A DNA stretch of 64,000 nt from Streptomyces zhihengii (GTDB lineage Bacteria; Actinomycetota; Actinomycetes; Streptomycetales; Streptomycetaceae). The translations under genes and the position numbers were made by a program. Numbering within the stretch: position 1 is the first letter of the stretch; every line of letters starts with the position of its first letter. The notes beneath the pieces were generated by a model. It was not told the DNA's origin. It saw only the letters and a program-made list of their open reading frames with translations, and did no database searches. Below, in pieces: positions 51,218 to 59,940 of this stretch. The stretch spans positions 1,426,001 to 1,490,000 of the forward strand of contig NZ_JAFEJA010000001.1 in NCBI RefSeq assembly GCF_016919245.1, read 5' to 3'.

Positions 51218-52222
51218 ATGCGCATCGGACTGATCGGAACGGGACGTATCGGCAGCTTTCACGCGGGGGTGCTCAGCCGTCACCGGGAGGTGGGTTCCCT
51301 GGTGGTGGCGGACACCGACGCGGCGCGGGCCGTGGAGACGGCCGACCGGTGCGGCGCCACCGCGGCACCGAGCGCGAACGAGGTCTTCGCCTGGGGCGTG
51401 GACGCGGTGGTGATCGCCTCCGCGACCGCCGCGCACGCGGAACTCATCGGCCGGGCCGCCCGGGCCGGCCTCCCGGCGTTCTGCGAGAAGCCGATCGCGC
51501 TCGACCTGCCGGGCACGCTGGCGGCGCTCCGCGCGGTCGACGAGGCGGGCACGCCGCTCCAGCTCGGCTTCATGCGCCGCTTCGACGCCGGCTACACGGC
51601 CGCCCGCGAACGGGTGCGCTCCGGCAGGCTCGGCCGGCTGCACACCGTGCGGGCCGTCACCTCCGACCCGGCGCCGCCGCCGGCCGACTACCTGCCGCTG
51701 TCCGGCGGGCTGTTCCGGGACTGCCTGGTGCACGACTTCGACATGGTGCGCTGGGTGACCGGCCGGGAGATCACCGAGGTGTACGCCACCGGCTCGGACG
51801 GCGGCCACCCGATGTTCCGCGAGGCCGGCGACGTCGACACGGCGGCCGCGCTGCTCACCCTGGACGACGGGACGCTGGCGACGGCGACCGCCACCCGCTG
51901 CAACGGCGCGGGCTACGACGTGCGGATGGAACTGGCCGGCGAGCTGGACCAGGTGGCCGTCGGCCTCGACGACCGCACCCCGATCAGCTCCACCGAACCG
52001 AAGGGCCTGCCGCCCGTGGAGAACCCGTGGCCGGGCTTCCTGGAGCGCTTCGCCCCGGCCTACGAGGCGGAACTGGACGCGTTCATCCGCCTGGTGCGCG
52101 GCGAGGCGGAGAACGCCTGCGACGGCCGGGAGGCCCTCACCGCGCTGCGGGTCGCCGAGGCCTGCGAACTCTCCCGCCGCGAACGGCGTCCGGTCCGGCT
52201 GGAGGAGATCCCCGCGGACTAG
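51218..52222 (+). CDS. Gfo/Idh/MocA oxidoreductase, inositol 2-dehydrogenase-like
   Basis: A 334-residue protein. The N-terminal Rossmann motif is IGLIGTGRIGSFHAGVL, and the catalytic Lys lies in CEKPIALDLPG. FRDCLVHDFDMVRWVTG supplies the HDxD acid/base pattern of inositol dehydrogenases (IolG). It would oxidise myo-inositol or a similar polyol with NAD. Its position opposite a GntR gene and near an inositol-type transporter supports the role; iolB/C/D/E are not in the window, so the pathway continues elsewhere or differs. Confidence 0.83.
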   Translation: MRIGLIGTGRIGSFHAGVLSRHREVGSLVVADTDAARAVETADRCGATAAPSANEVFAWGVDAVVIASATAAHAELIGRAARAGLPAFCEKPIALDLPGTLAALRAVDEAGTPLQLGFMRRFDAGYTAARERVRSGRLGRLHTVRAVTSDPAPPPADYLPLSGGLFRDCLVHDFDMVRWVTGREITEVYATGSDGGHPMFREAGDVDTAAALLTLDDGTLATATATRCNGAGYDVRMELAGELDQVAVGLDDRTPISSTEPKGLPPVENPWPGFLERFAPAYEAELDAFIRLVRGEAENACDGREALTALRVAEACELSRRERRPVRLEEIPAD

Positions 52223-52290
52223 CCGTGCCCCCGCTCACGCCCCCGGGGAGCCGATACGCCTCCGCTCGTCGCGCAAGGAGGGCCGCATGG

Positions 52291-52315
52291 GGGCCGGGGG
52301 CGGCGACCCCGGCCC
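52291..52315. terminator. Putative terminator between converging genes
   Basis: GGGCCGGGG / CCCCGGCCC with a 7-base loop. Confidence 0.55.
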
Positions 52316-52326
52316 GCACACACGGG

Positions 52327-52710
52327 TCAGGCCACGGCGCCGGCGACTCCGGTGCGGCCGTCCGGGACTCCGGCGATCGTCACGACGACCTGTCGGCGGA
52401 TGTCCTCGCCGAGGACGTCGGCCAGCGCGTCGGTGGTCGCGGCGACCAGCCGGGCGGGCGCGTCCGGGATCTCCGGAAGGTGATACGCCGCCTCGCGCAT
52501 ACTGAGGGTGACGAGCGGTGAGTCGATGTCGGCGGTGACACCGCCGATGCCCCGGCGGTTTGCGGGAAGGCCGATCAGGTCCACCCCGACGAGGCGGCCG
52601 AACTCCTCGCCGTAGACGGCGCGGACCGCGTCCGTCAGGGCGCTGATCAGCTTCGGTTCGACCGCCCCGTCAAGGGCTTCCTCGCGGATGTGCACGGTGA
52701 AGTGCGGCAT
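52327..52710 (-). CDS. Tautomerase-superfamily protein
   Basis: A 127-residue protein starting MPHFTVHIREEALDGAVEPKL; Pro2, exposed after Met removal, is the catalytic base of the 4-oxalocrotonate tautomerase superfamily. It is longer than the 60-80-residue classical forms and resembles two-repeat, cis-CaaD-like members (GEDIRRQVVVTIAGVPDG). The substrate is unknown. It is divergent from a MarR gene with two operator-like palindromes between the starts, and is probably repressed by it. Confidence 0.8.
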   Translation of the reverse strand: MPHFTVHIREEALDGAVEPKLISALTDAVRAVYGEEFGRLVGVDLIGLPANRRGIGGVTADIDSPLVTLSMREAAYHLPEIPDAPARLVAATTDALADVLGEDIRRQVVVTIAGVPDGRTGVAGAVA

Positions 52711-52754
52711 GGTGGAATCTCCGTTCGTGCCGGTGGGTACCGTGACGACATTTC

Positions 52755-52791
52755 GCTTTGCGAGCAAAGCTAAATATCTTTGAAGACAAAG
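52755..52791. promoter_or_regulatory. Two MarR-type palindromic operators
   Basis: GCTTTGC-GA-GCAAAGC (52755-52770) and CTTTG-AAGA-CAAAG (52778-52791). Both have the CTTTG/CAAAG half-sites and lie between the divergent tautomerase and MarR genes. This is the most AT-rich stretch of the area. Confidence 0.75.
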
Positions 52792-52812
52792 GTAAACGAG
52801 GAGGCGTGTCCG

Positions 52813-53286
52813 ATGTCAACACCCGGGGCGCACCATGCCGACGGTGGCGGAGTCGACGACGCTGTCAGGGCCCTGCTGCTGCTCATGCCCCGGATGGTGG
52901 GCAGGGCCAAGAAGATCCCCGTGCCCGAGGCGCTCCAGGCCTTCTCGCTGGCGCCGCGCCACCTCTCCCTGCTCGCCTACCTCCTTTTCGACGGGCCGAT
53001 GACCGTGAACGAGCTGGCGGCTCGCCTTCAGGTCGCCCCCACCACCGTGAGCCTGCTGGTCGGCGACCTGAGTCGGCAGGGAATCCTCGAACGCCGGGCG
53101 GACGACGCGGACCGGCGCCGGCGGATCATCGGCATCGCGGCCGCCCATCAGCCCGCGATCACCTCCTGGCTCGCTCCGGGCGCGGCCGCGTGGCGTAAGG
53201 CGCTGGCCCCCCTGACACCGGAGCAGCGACAGGTCTTCGTCGACACCTTGCTCGCCTACGAGGCCGCGGTCGCCGACGAGGTGTGA
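52813..53286 (+). CDS. MarR-family transcriptional regulator
   Basis: A 157-residue protein from ATG 52813 with GAGGAGG nine bases upstream. Winged helix: LSLLAYLLFDGPMTVNELAA, RLQVAPTTVSLLVGDLSRQG, ILERRADDADRRRRIIGI. MarR proteins repress a divergent gene and release DNA on binding a phenolic or other ligand. The likely target is the tautomerase, through the two palindromes between them, plus autorepression. Confidence 0.92.
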   Translation: MSTPGAHHADGGGVDDAVRALLLLMPRMVGRAKKIPVPEALQAFSLAPRHLSLLAYLLFDGPMTVNELAARLQVAPTTVSLLVGDLSRQGILERRADDADRRRRIIGIAAAHQPAITSWLAPGAAAWRKALAPLTPEQRQVFVDTLLAYEAAVADEV

Positions 53287-53403
53287 ACCGGGGGCGTCTC
53301 CCCGCCGCACGGCCGTGGACAGCGGCGACGACGGCCTCCGCGCCGCTCACGCCAGGTGGGTCCCGATAGCCCAGCCGCCGGCCGAGGCCCCCGCTCGGGC
53401 GGC

Positions 53404-54600
53404 TCACCAGCGCAGGGGCAGCCGCTCCGGTCCCCTGATCAGCAGTCCGCCGCGCCAGGGCAGCGCGGCCGGATGCGCGTCGAGCGCCAGGTCGGGGCAG
53501 CGTTCCAGCAGGCTCCGGATCGCGATGCGGGCCTCCAGCCGGGCCAGCGGCGCCCCGAGGCAGAAGTGGATGCCGTGGCCGAAGGCCAGATGCCCCCGGG
53601 TGTCGCGGCGGATGTCGAAGCGGTCCGGGTCGGGGAAGCGTGCCGGGTCCCGGTTGGCGTCCGACATGGCGACGAGCACCAGTTGCCCGCCGCCCGGCAC
53701 GGTGGTGCCCCCGACCTCGTAGGGCTCGGTGGTGAAGCGGTACGTCGGGGTCTCCACCGGCCCGTCGTAGCGCAGCATCTCCTCCACCGCGTCGTCGATC
53801 AGGCCGGGATCGGCGCGCAGCAGGGCGAGTTGGTCCGGGTGGGTCAGCAGGGCCAGGACACCGCTGGAGATCAGGTTGACGGTGGTCTCGTGCCCGGCGA
53901 CCAGCAGCAGCCAGGCCATGCCGATCAGTTCCTCGCGCGTGAGCCGGTCGTGCCCTTCGGTGTCCGCGGCGTGGATGAGACCGCTCATCAGATCGTCCCC
54001 GGGCTGCTCGCGCTTCTGGGCCAGCATGCCCACCAGGTACTCCGTCAGCCGGCCGGCGGCCTCCTCCCGCACCGCCTGGTCGGGCGAGGAGAGCGCGGTG
54101 TTGGACCAGTCCCGGAAGGACTCCCGGGCGAGGAAGGGCACCCCGAGCAGTTCGCAGATGACCGCTATCGGCAGCGGGAAGGAGAAGGCGTCCACGAGGT
54201 CGGCGGCGCCGCGCGGCACCATCGCGTCGAGCAGGTCGTCGGTGATCTGCCGCACCCTGGGCGCGAGCCGCTCCACCCGCCGCATGGTGAACTCCCCCGC
54301 GATCAGCTTCCGCAGCCGGGAGTGGACCGGCGGGTCCGTGCTGAGCATGCTGACGCCGGACGAGATCCGGAAGATGCCAAGATCGGGCGAGATGTTGCGC
54401 CAGTCCTTCGACAGCGCCGGGTCGGCGAGCGCGGCCCTGCCCGCCTCGTGCCCGACGACCAGCCACGCGGTGTGGCCCTCGGGCAGCCGGACGTGGTGCA
54501 CGGGGCCGCGGGCGCGTAACGCGGCGTAGACGGGGAACGGGTCGCGGGTGAAGTCGTCGCCGAGGGCGGCGAGATCGACGAGTGGGGCGTCCGTGGTCAC
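53404..54600 (-). CDS. Cytochrome P450 (with a TTA codon)
   Basis: A 398-residue P450. I-helix LLVAGHETTVNLI, K-helix EEMLRYDGPVETPTYR, and heme-binding FGHGIHFCLGAPLARLEAR with the axial Cys. Its length and motifs fit the soluble bacterial class (CYP107/105-like). Leu28 (ALRARG) is encoded by TTA (complement of 54517-54519), so translation needs the bldA tRNA and is probably restricted to late growth. No ferredoxin or reductase gene is adjacent. The start is GTG 54600 with AGAGGA upstream. Confidence 0.93.
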   Translation of the reverse strand: MTTDAPLVDLAALGDDFTRDPFPVYAALRARGPVHHVRLPEGHTAWLVVGHEAGRAALADPALSKDWRNISPDLGIFRISSGVSMLSTDPPVHSRLRKLIAGEFTMRRVERLAPRVRQITDDLLDAMVPRGAADLVDAFSFPLPIAVICELLGVPFLARESFRDWSNTALSSPDQAVREEAAGRLTEYLVGMLAQKREQPGDDLMSGLIHAADTEGHDRLTREELIGMAWLLLVAGHETTVNLISSGVLALLTHPDQLALLRADPGLIDDAVEEMLRYDGPVETPTYRFTTEPYEVGGTTVPGGGQLVLVAMSDANRDPARFPDPDRFDIRRDTRGHLAFGHGIHFCLGAPLARLEARIAIRSLLERCPDLALDAHPAALPWRGGLLIRGPERLPLRW

Positions 54601-54729
54601 GGTGGTCCTCTCGGTGGTCCGGGGCGGCTCCCGGTGCGGGTGGTGCGGGTGACACCCGTCCCGTCAGCCTACGGAGGCCGGAGCCGCCGGATAAGAGGCC
54701 CGGGAGCCGGCCCGGCCGCCCCGGGACCG

Positions 54730-55410
54730 CTACGGCTCCCCGTGCCCGGTGCCGTCGTCGAGGAGGCCGGCGTCGTGGGCCAGCAGGGCGATCTGCACCC
54801 GGTTGTTGAGGCCGAGCTTGGCCAGGATGCGCGACACATGGGTCTTCACGGTGGGCAGGCTCATGTAGAGCGCGGAGGCGATCTCCGCGTTGGAGCGGCC
54901 CTGTCCGACGGCGACGGCCACCTCGCGCTCGCGCTCGGCGAGCGTGCCCAGCCGGCGGACGGCGTCCGCGCCGCGGACGTCCGCGCCGCTGCCCGCGGCG
55001 TGCGTCATGAGCTGGCGGGTCACGGCCGGGGAGAGGACCGGGTCGCCGGAGGCCACCCGGCGCACGGCGGCGACGATCTCGGCGGGCGGGGTGTCCTTGA
55101 GGACGAACCCGGCGGCCCCGGCCCGCATCGCCCGCAGCACCTGCTCGTCGGCGTGGAAGGTGGTCAGCACGACGACGTCGGGCGCGCCGGGCCGGGCGCG
55201 CAGGGCCTCGGTCGCGGCGAGGCCGTCCATCACGGGCATCCGGATGTCCATCAGCACCACGTCGGGCGTGTGCCGGCCGACGAGGTCGATCGCCTGGGCG
55301 CCGTCCGCGGCCTCGGCGACGATCTCGATGTCGTCGGCGCCTCCGAGCATGAGGGCGAGGCCGGCGCGGACGAGCGGGTCGTCGTCGACGACGATCAGAC
55401 GGATGGTCAT
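54730..55410 (-). CDS. Response regulator, NarL/LuxR type
   Basis: 226 residues from ATG 55410. Receiver domain: RLIVVDDDPLVRAGLALML, phospho-Asp in VVLMDIRMPVMDG, LTTFHADE, FVLKDTPP. LuxR helix-turn-helix: LAEREREVAVAVGQGRSNAEIA, LYMSLPTVKTHVSRILAKLG. Its ATG overlaps the stop of the sensor kinase (ATGA), so the two are translationally coupled and form a two-component system. Target genes are not evident. Confidence 0.95.
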   Translation of the reverse strand: MTIRLIVVDDDPLVRAGLALMLGGADDIEIVAEAADGAQAIDLVGRHTPDVVLMDIRMPVMDGLAATEALRARPGAPDVVVLTTFHADEQVLRAMRAGAAGFVLKDTPPAEIVAAVRRVASGDPVLSPAVTRQLMTHAAGSGADVRGADAVRRLGTLAEREREVAVAVGQGRSNAEIASALYMSLPTVKTHVSRILAKLGLNNRVQIALLAHDAGLLDDGTGHGEP

Positions 55411-56639
55411 GAAGGCCACGGTAGCCAAGCGGCCACGCGGAAGCCCCCGTCGCGGGTGACCCCGTGCTCCAGCCGTCCGCCGGCCAGCGTGGCGCGTTCG
55501 GTCAGCCCGATGAGCCCCTGTCCGGATCCGGGGACCTTGCCGACGCGGCCGGTCGGGGCCGGATTGACCACCTCGACGCTGAGTCCTTCACCGGGCCCGC
55601 CGGTCACGGCGACGGTGACCTCGGTGTCCGGGGCGTGCTTGCGGGCGTTGGTCAGGCCCTCCTGGGCGATCCGGTAGGCGGTGCGCCCGGTGGCGGCCGG
55701 CACCGCGGCCGGGTCGGCGACGGCGCTGTCGAAGGCGACGGTCATCCCGGCCTGCCGGGACTCGGCGACCAGGGCGTCCAGGGTCACCAGGGTCGGCTGC
55801 GGCCGGTCCGGGCCGTCGCCGTCACCGGGCGCGCGCAGCACGCCGATGATCTCGCGCAGGTCCTGGAGCGCCTCGTGGGCGCTGTCGCGGATGACGCCGG
55901 CGGCCCGGGCGACCTCGGCGGGCGGCGCGTCGGGCCGGAACTCCAGCGCGCCCGCGTGCACGGAGAGCAGGGTCAGGCGGTGGGCGAGCACGTCGTGCAT
56001 CTCGCGGGCGATGGCCTCGCGGGCCAGCCGCTGGGCCTGCTCGGCGCGGAGCCCGGCCTCCGTCTCGGCACGGTGGGCGCGTTCGCGCAGGGCGGCGACG
56101 AGCTGTCGGCGGGCGCGCACCAGCATGCCCCAGCCGACCATCAGCAGCACCAGGACGACGCCGGCGGCGGCGGAGACGAGGTAGGAGGCCGAGGGGTCGG
56201 GGCGCACCGCGGGCTGGGCGACGTTCGTCACGACCGCGAGGCCGCCGACGAGTGCCACCGGCTTGAACGGCCGGTGCACGGCCAGGCTGAAGAGGGCCGC
56301 CATCGCCGCGCCGCTGGCGACCGGCGCGACGACCGCGACGATCAGCAGCACGACCGCGAGCCCGGTCGGGAAGCGGCGGCGCACCCACAGCGCACAGCAG
56401 GCGGCGGCGCCCACGACCTGGTCGACGACGACGACGGCCTCGGCGTTGCCCGCCTGTTCCACGGCCTGCCCGGCGAGCACGCCCACCCCGGCGGCGGCCA
56501 GGAAGACGAGCGTGTCGACGACCCAGTCGCGGACGGTGCGCCGGGGGTGCTGACGTGGCTCGCCCGCGGGGGTGAGGTCGGGGCCGGGGGGATCGGCCAT
56601 GGCGGAGGGCAGCAGCCACGGGTAGTCCGTACGCGTCAT
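55407..56639 (-). CDS. Sensor histidine kinase (NarL-class, HisKA_3)
   Basis: A 410-residue membrane kinase. Five or so membrane segments span residues 40-185, with no sizeable outside domain, so it probably senses membrane state or a small ligand. The dimerisation/phosphotransfer domain is AREMHDVLAHRLTLLSVHAGAL (His near 230); the ATPase part includes RIAQEGLTNARKHAP (N-box) and GSGQGLIGLTERATLAGG (G-box). It is divergent from the 69-residue membrane protein at 56785 (146-bp gap), which could be a target or accessory. Confidence 0.94.
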   Translation of the reverse strand: MTRTDYPWLLPSAMADPPGPDLTPAGEPRQHPRRTVRDWVVDTLVFLAAAGVGVLAGQAVEQAGNAEAVVVVDQVVGAAACCALWVRRRFPTGLAVVLLIVAVVAPVASGAAMAALFSLAVHRPFKPVALVGGLAVVTNVAQPAVRPDPSASYLVSAAAGVVLVLLMVGWGMLVRARRQLVAALRERAHRAETEAGLRAEQAQRLAREAIAREMHDVLAHRLTLLSVHAGALEFRPDAPPAEVARAAGVIRDSAHEALQDLREIIGVLRAPGDGDGPDRPQPTLVTLDALVAESRQAGMTVAFDSAVADPAAVPAATGRTAYRIAQEGLTNARKHAPDTEVTVAVTGGPGEGLSVEVVNPAPTGRVGKVPGSGQGLIGLTERATLAGGRLEHGVTRDGGFRVAAWLPWPS

Positions 56640-56784
56640 GTCGACAAAACTAGGCGCCCGCGGGCCGGTGGCGGGGCCGCGCGGCCGTACGCGCTACCGA
56701 AGTCGCGCGGTCCGAGACTTTCGGCGGCCGGAGAGCTGCCGTCGGCCGATGCGGCCGGACCTCCGCCGCCGGGACGCTGCTGCC

Positions 56785-56994
56785 ATGAAGAAGCTCTGCG
56801 AAATCGCCGGATTCCTGTTGTTCCTGTGGGGCGCGGCGGGGGTGGTCCACGAGCTCACCGGCTGGTTCAAGCTGTGGGGCGTCGTCCGGAAGCTGGACTT
56901 CCTGGACGGGTACGAGATGTACGCGAGCATCGTCATGGCCGTCACGGGCCTGGTCCTGATGGTGGCGTCGGACCGGCTGGGCCGCCGGACCTGA
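56785..56994 (+). CDS. Small two-pass membrane protein
   Basis: A 69-residue protein: MKKLCEIAGFLLFLWGAAGV (segment 1) and YASIVMAVTGLVLMVASDRL (segment 2) joined by a short amphipathic loop with FKLWGVVRKLDFLDG. The family is not recognised. It faces the sensor kinase across a divergent promoter, so regulation by that system is plausible but unproven. Confidence 0.7.
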   Translation: MKKLCEIAGFLLFLWGAAGVVHELTGWFKLWGVVRKLDFLDGYEMYASIVMAVTGLVLMVASDRLGRRT

Positions 56995-57004
56995 CGCGCG
57001 CCCC

Positions 57005-57988
57005 TCAGCTCCGGGTCCGCTCCGCGGCCGGTGCGGCCCCGGGGGCGGCCGGCCCGGTCCGGGGCGGCTCGCCGGTGCCGGCCGCGCGCCGGCCCCAGGC
57101 CGTTCCGGCGAGGACGAGGCCGGCGCCGAGCAGCCCCCAGGCGCCCAGGTGCTCGCCGCCGATCGCGATGCCGGCGGCGGCGGCCCACAGCGGCTCGGTG
57201 CCGAGCAGCAGACTGACCCGGGAGGGCGAGCTGCGGCGCACGGCCCACATCTGCACGAAGAACGCGAACAGCGTGCAGAACACGGAGAGGAAGGCCAGCC
57301 CGGCCCACTCGCGGGGGCCGAAGGCGGCGGCCGCCGCCCAGGGGGACGCCCCGGAGCCGGGGATCAGCGCGAGCGCGGCGAACACGGCGACGGCGCCGCC
57401 GAGCTGGACGGTGGTGAGCGACAGCGAGTCCGCGCCCGCGACCGACTTCGTGCGCGCCATCACCAGGACGTGGACGGTGCGGACCAGGGCGGCCAGCAGC
57501 ATCAGCAGGTCGCCGGTGGACGGGGCGGTGAAGCCGCCGCCCTGGGTCAGCAGCACCACGCCGGCGACGGAGACGGCCGCGGCGGCGAGGAAGGCCCGGG
57601 AGGGCATGCGCCGGGTGACGGCCGCCTCCGCGAGCGGGGTGAAGATCATGGTGAGGCTGATGATCAGGCCGGCGTTGGTGGCGGAGGTGTGGACGATGCC
57701 GTAGGTCTCCAGCAGGAACACGCAGGCGAGCACCAGGCCGAGCAGGCCCGCCCCGCGCCACTGCGCCGCGGTGAGGGCCCGCAGCCTGCGGTGGCCGGCG
57801 ACGACGAGCACCGGCAGCACCAGCGCGAACCGCAGCACGAGCACGGCGAGGACGGTGTGGGTGGTCGTGATGCCCTTGGCGGCCAGATAGCTGGCGCCCC
57901 AGACGACGGCCACCAGCAGCACGGGCAGATCGGTGAGCCACGCCGGGCGGGGGGCGGGCAGCGGTGCGGGTACGGCGATCGACGACAC
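57005..57988 (-). CDS. EamA/DMT-family transporter
   Basis: A 327-residue protein with ten hydrophobic segments in two EamA halves (VLLVAVVWGASYLAAKGITT and GPREWAGLAFLSVFCTLFAFFVQMWAV then SLLLGTEPLWAAAAGI). The family exports amino acids and other metabolites. Start: GTG 57988. It converges on the small membrane protein with only 10 bp between stops. No regulator is directly attached. Confidence 0.9.
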   Translation of the reverse strand: MSSIAVPAPLPAPRPAWLTDLPVLLVAVVWGASYLAAKGITTTHTVLAVLVLRFALVLPVLVVAGHRRLRALTAAQWRGAGLLGLVLACVFLLETYGIVHTSATNAGLIISLTMIFTPLAEAAVTRRMPSRAFLAAAAVSVAGVVLLTQGGGFTAPSTGDLLMLLAALVRTVHVLVMARTKSVAGADSLSLTTVQLGGAVAVFAALALIPGSGASPWAAAAAFGPREWAGLAFLSVFCTLFAFFVQMWAVRRSSPSRVSLLLGTEPLWAAAAGIAIGGEHLGAWGLLGAGLVLAGTAWGRRAAGTGEPPRTGPAAPGAAPAAERTRS

Positions 57989-58116
57989 CTGGTCTCCGGT
58001 CTCCAGTGGTGACGGGCACGGTGGAGACGTCGGCGGCTCTCACACGGTGGGGTGGGGCGATCACCGTACCGGGCGGGACGGGTGCGGGCTACATCTTTCT
58101 CCCCGGCGGCGGTCGC

Positions 58117-58192
58117 CCGGGGCGCCGTGGTGCGCGGTGCCCAGTACGGCCGGGGCGCCGTGGTGCGCGGTGCCCAGTACGGCCGGGGCGCC
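58117..58192. repeat. 33-bp tandem repeat, 2.3 copies
   Basis: CCGGGGCGCCGTGGTGCGCG-type unit at 58117 and 58150, partial at 58183, ending at the stop codon of the DHFR-like gene. Confidence 0.9.
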
Positions 58193-58195
58193 GCG

Positions 58196-58810
58196 CTACG
58201 CGTAGCTGCCGTAGGCGGGGCGGCCGGCGAACTCGTAGGTGTGGATGGCCACGCCGCTGCCGGTCGTGCGCGCCGCCGTGTGCCGGAAGGCGCTGGCCGT
58301 CGCGCCGCGGGCGAACAGGCGCATGCCCTTGCCGAGGACGACCGGGAAGACGAGCAGGTGGAGGACGTCGACGAGGTCGTGCGCCATCAGCGACTGGGCC
58401 AGCGCGCCGCTGCCGTGCATCTGGATCTCCCCCTCGGTGCCGCGCTTCAGCTCCGCCACCTCCTCGGCGACGTCCTCGCGGCCGATGACGGTGGTGCCCG
58501 CCCAGTCGGCCGCTTCGAGCGTGGTGGAGGCGACGTACTTGGGGAGCCCGTTGAGCTTGGCGGCGACGGGGTCGGCCGGGTCGGTCTGCCGGGGCCAGTA
58601 GCTCGCGAAGATCTCGTAGGTGCGGCGGCCGAGGAGGAAGGCGACGGGGGTGCGGAAGACCTCGTTCATGAAGGCCCCGAAGTCGTCGTCGCCGTAGGGC
58701 ACGGACCAACCGCCGAGGTCGAACCCGCCGCTGGGGTCCTCCTCGGGCCCGCCTGGCGCCTGGTAGACGCCGTCGAGGGTGAGGAACTGGGTGAGGCTGA
58801 GCTGCGCCAT
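58196..58810 (-). CDS. Dihydrofolate-reductase-like (RibD C-terminal domain) protein
   Basis: A 204-residue protein: LSLTQFLTLDGVYQAPGGPEED, FLLGRRTYEIFASYWP, VASTTLEAADWAGTTVIG, MHGSGALAQSLMAHDLVDVLHLLVFPVVLGKGMRLF. These are typical of the YyaP/DfrA-like actinobacterial family, NADPH-dependent reductases of unknown substrate. It is divergent from the SDR gene at 58974. Confidence 0.87.
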   Translation of the reverse strand: MAQLSLTQFLTLDGVYQAPGGPEEDPSGGFDLGGWSVPYGDDDFGAFMNEVFRTPVAFLLGRRTYEIFASYWPRQTDPADPVAAKLNGLPKYVASTTLEAADWAGTTVIGREDVAEEVAELKRGTEGEIQMHGSGALAQSLMAHDLVDVLHLLVFPVVLGKGMRLFARGATASAFRHTAARTTGSGVAIHTYEFAGRPAYGSYA

Positions 58811-58973
58811 GGCGGGGCCTTTCGTCGCGCGGTCCGGCTCGTCGTGCGGTCCGGTTCCACCGTGCCCCGGGTTCCGCCGGCGCGCCGATCACGACGTCCG
58901 TTTGCCGCCAGCCTCCGGTGCGCGCCTCGGCTGTGATTGAAGCCGCAACCAACACAGGCACACGGAGGCACAC

Positions 58974-59705
58974 ATGGACGGCAAGGTGGCACTGGTGACC
59001 GGCGCGAGCCGCGGCATCGGCGCGGCGACGGCGGTACGGCTGGCGCGCGCCGGCGCGGACGTGGCGATCACCTACGCGACGGACAAGGACGCCGCGGAGG
59101 AGGTCGTCCGCACGGTGCGGGGCATGGGCCGGCGGGCGCTCGCCCTGCGCGCCGACGCGGGCGACGCCCGCGAGGCCGCGCAGGCGGTGGCGGACGCGGC
59201 GGACCTGCTGGGCGGACTGGACGTGCTGGTCAACAACGCGGGCGTGGGGCTGCTCGGCCCGCTGGGGACGATCACCCCGGCCGACGTCGACCGGGTGCTC
59301 GCCGTGAACGTCCGGGGCGTGTACCTCGCCTCGCAGGCGGCCGCGGCTCGGATGCCGGACGGCTCGCGCATCATCACCGTCGGAAGCTGCATGACCCAGC
59401 GGGTGCCGGGCCCCGGCGGCACGCTCTACGCGATGAGCAAGTCGGCGCTGACCGGCCTGACGAAGGCCCTGGCGCGGGAGCTGGGCGGGCGGGGCATCAC
59501 GGCCAACATCATCCACCCGGGGCCGGTCGACACCGCCATGAACCCGGCGGACGGCCCGCACGCCGACGCGCAGCGGGCGGGCACGGCGCTGGGCCGCTTC
59601 GGGCACCCGGACGAGATCGCCGACGCCGTCGTCTACCTGGCCGGGAGCTCGGGCGCCTACGTCACGGGCGCGGAGCTGTCGGTCGACGGCGGGCACGCGG
59701 CCTGA
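58974..59705 (+). CDS. Short-chain dehydrogenase/reductase
   Basis: A 243-residue classical SDR: TGASRGIG (NADP-binding), NNAGVG, the catalytic Ser in ITVGSCMTQ, YAMSK (Tyr-x3-Lys) and the substrate lid HPGPVDTAMNP. FabG-like; the substrate cannot be told. It may be co-regulated with the divergent DHFR-like protein across a 163-bp gap. Confidence 0.9.
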   Translation: MDGKVALVTGASRGIGAATAVRLARAGADVAITYATDKDAAEEVVRTVRGMGRRALALRADAGDAREAAQAVADAADLLGGLDVLVNNAGVGLLGPLGTITPADVDRVLAVNVRGVYLASQAAAARMPDGSRIITVGSCMTQRVPGPGGTLYAMSKSALTGLTKALARELGGRGITANIIHPGPVDTAMNPADGPHADAQRAGTALGRFGHPDEIADAVVYLAGSSGAYVTGAELSVDGGHAA

Positions 59706-59720
59706 GGGCCCGGCGGCCGG

Positions 59721-59800
59721 GACGGCCCGGGGTCGCCAGGGCGGCGGCCGGGGACGGCCCGGGGTCGCCAGGGCCGCGGCCGCGACGGCCCGGGTTCTCG
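59721..59800. repeat. 32-bp tandem repeat, about 2.5 copies
   Basis: GACGGCCCGGGGTCGCCAGG starts at 59721 and 59753, diverged at 59784. Confidence 0.85.
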
Positions 59801-59853
59801 CACCCGGCCGCCGCGTCGCGCGCAGCCGTCCGCCGGGGCGGCCGGGGCATGCG

Positions 59854-59892
59854 CGTGGGGCGCACCGTTGCCGTCGGCCGGTGCGCCCCACG
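59854..59892. terminator. Bidirectional terminator between SDR and allantoicase genes
   Basis: Arms CGTGGGGCGCACC / GGTGCGCCCCACG, 13-base loop, between converging genes. Confidence 0.75.
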
Positions 59893-59940
59893 GGTACGGA
59901 GGGGAGGGTGTCGTGGCCTCCCCCCGCACGGCGGCGGGAA

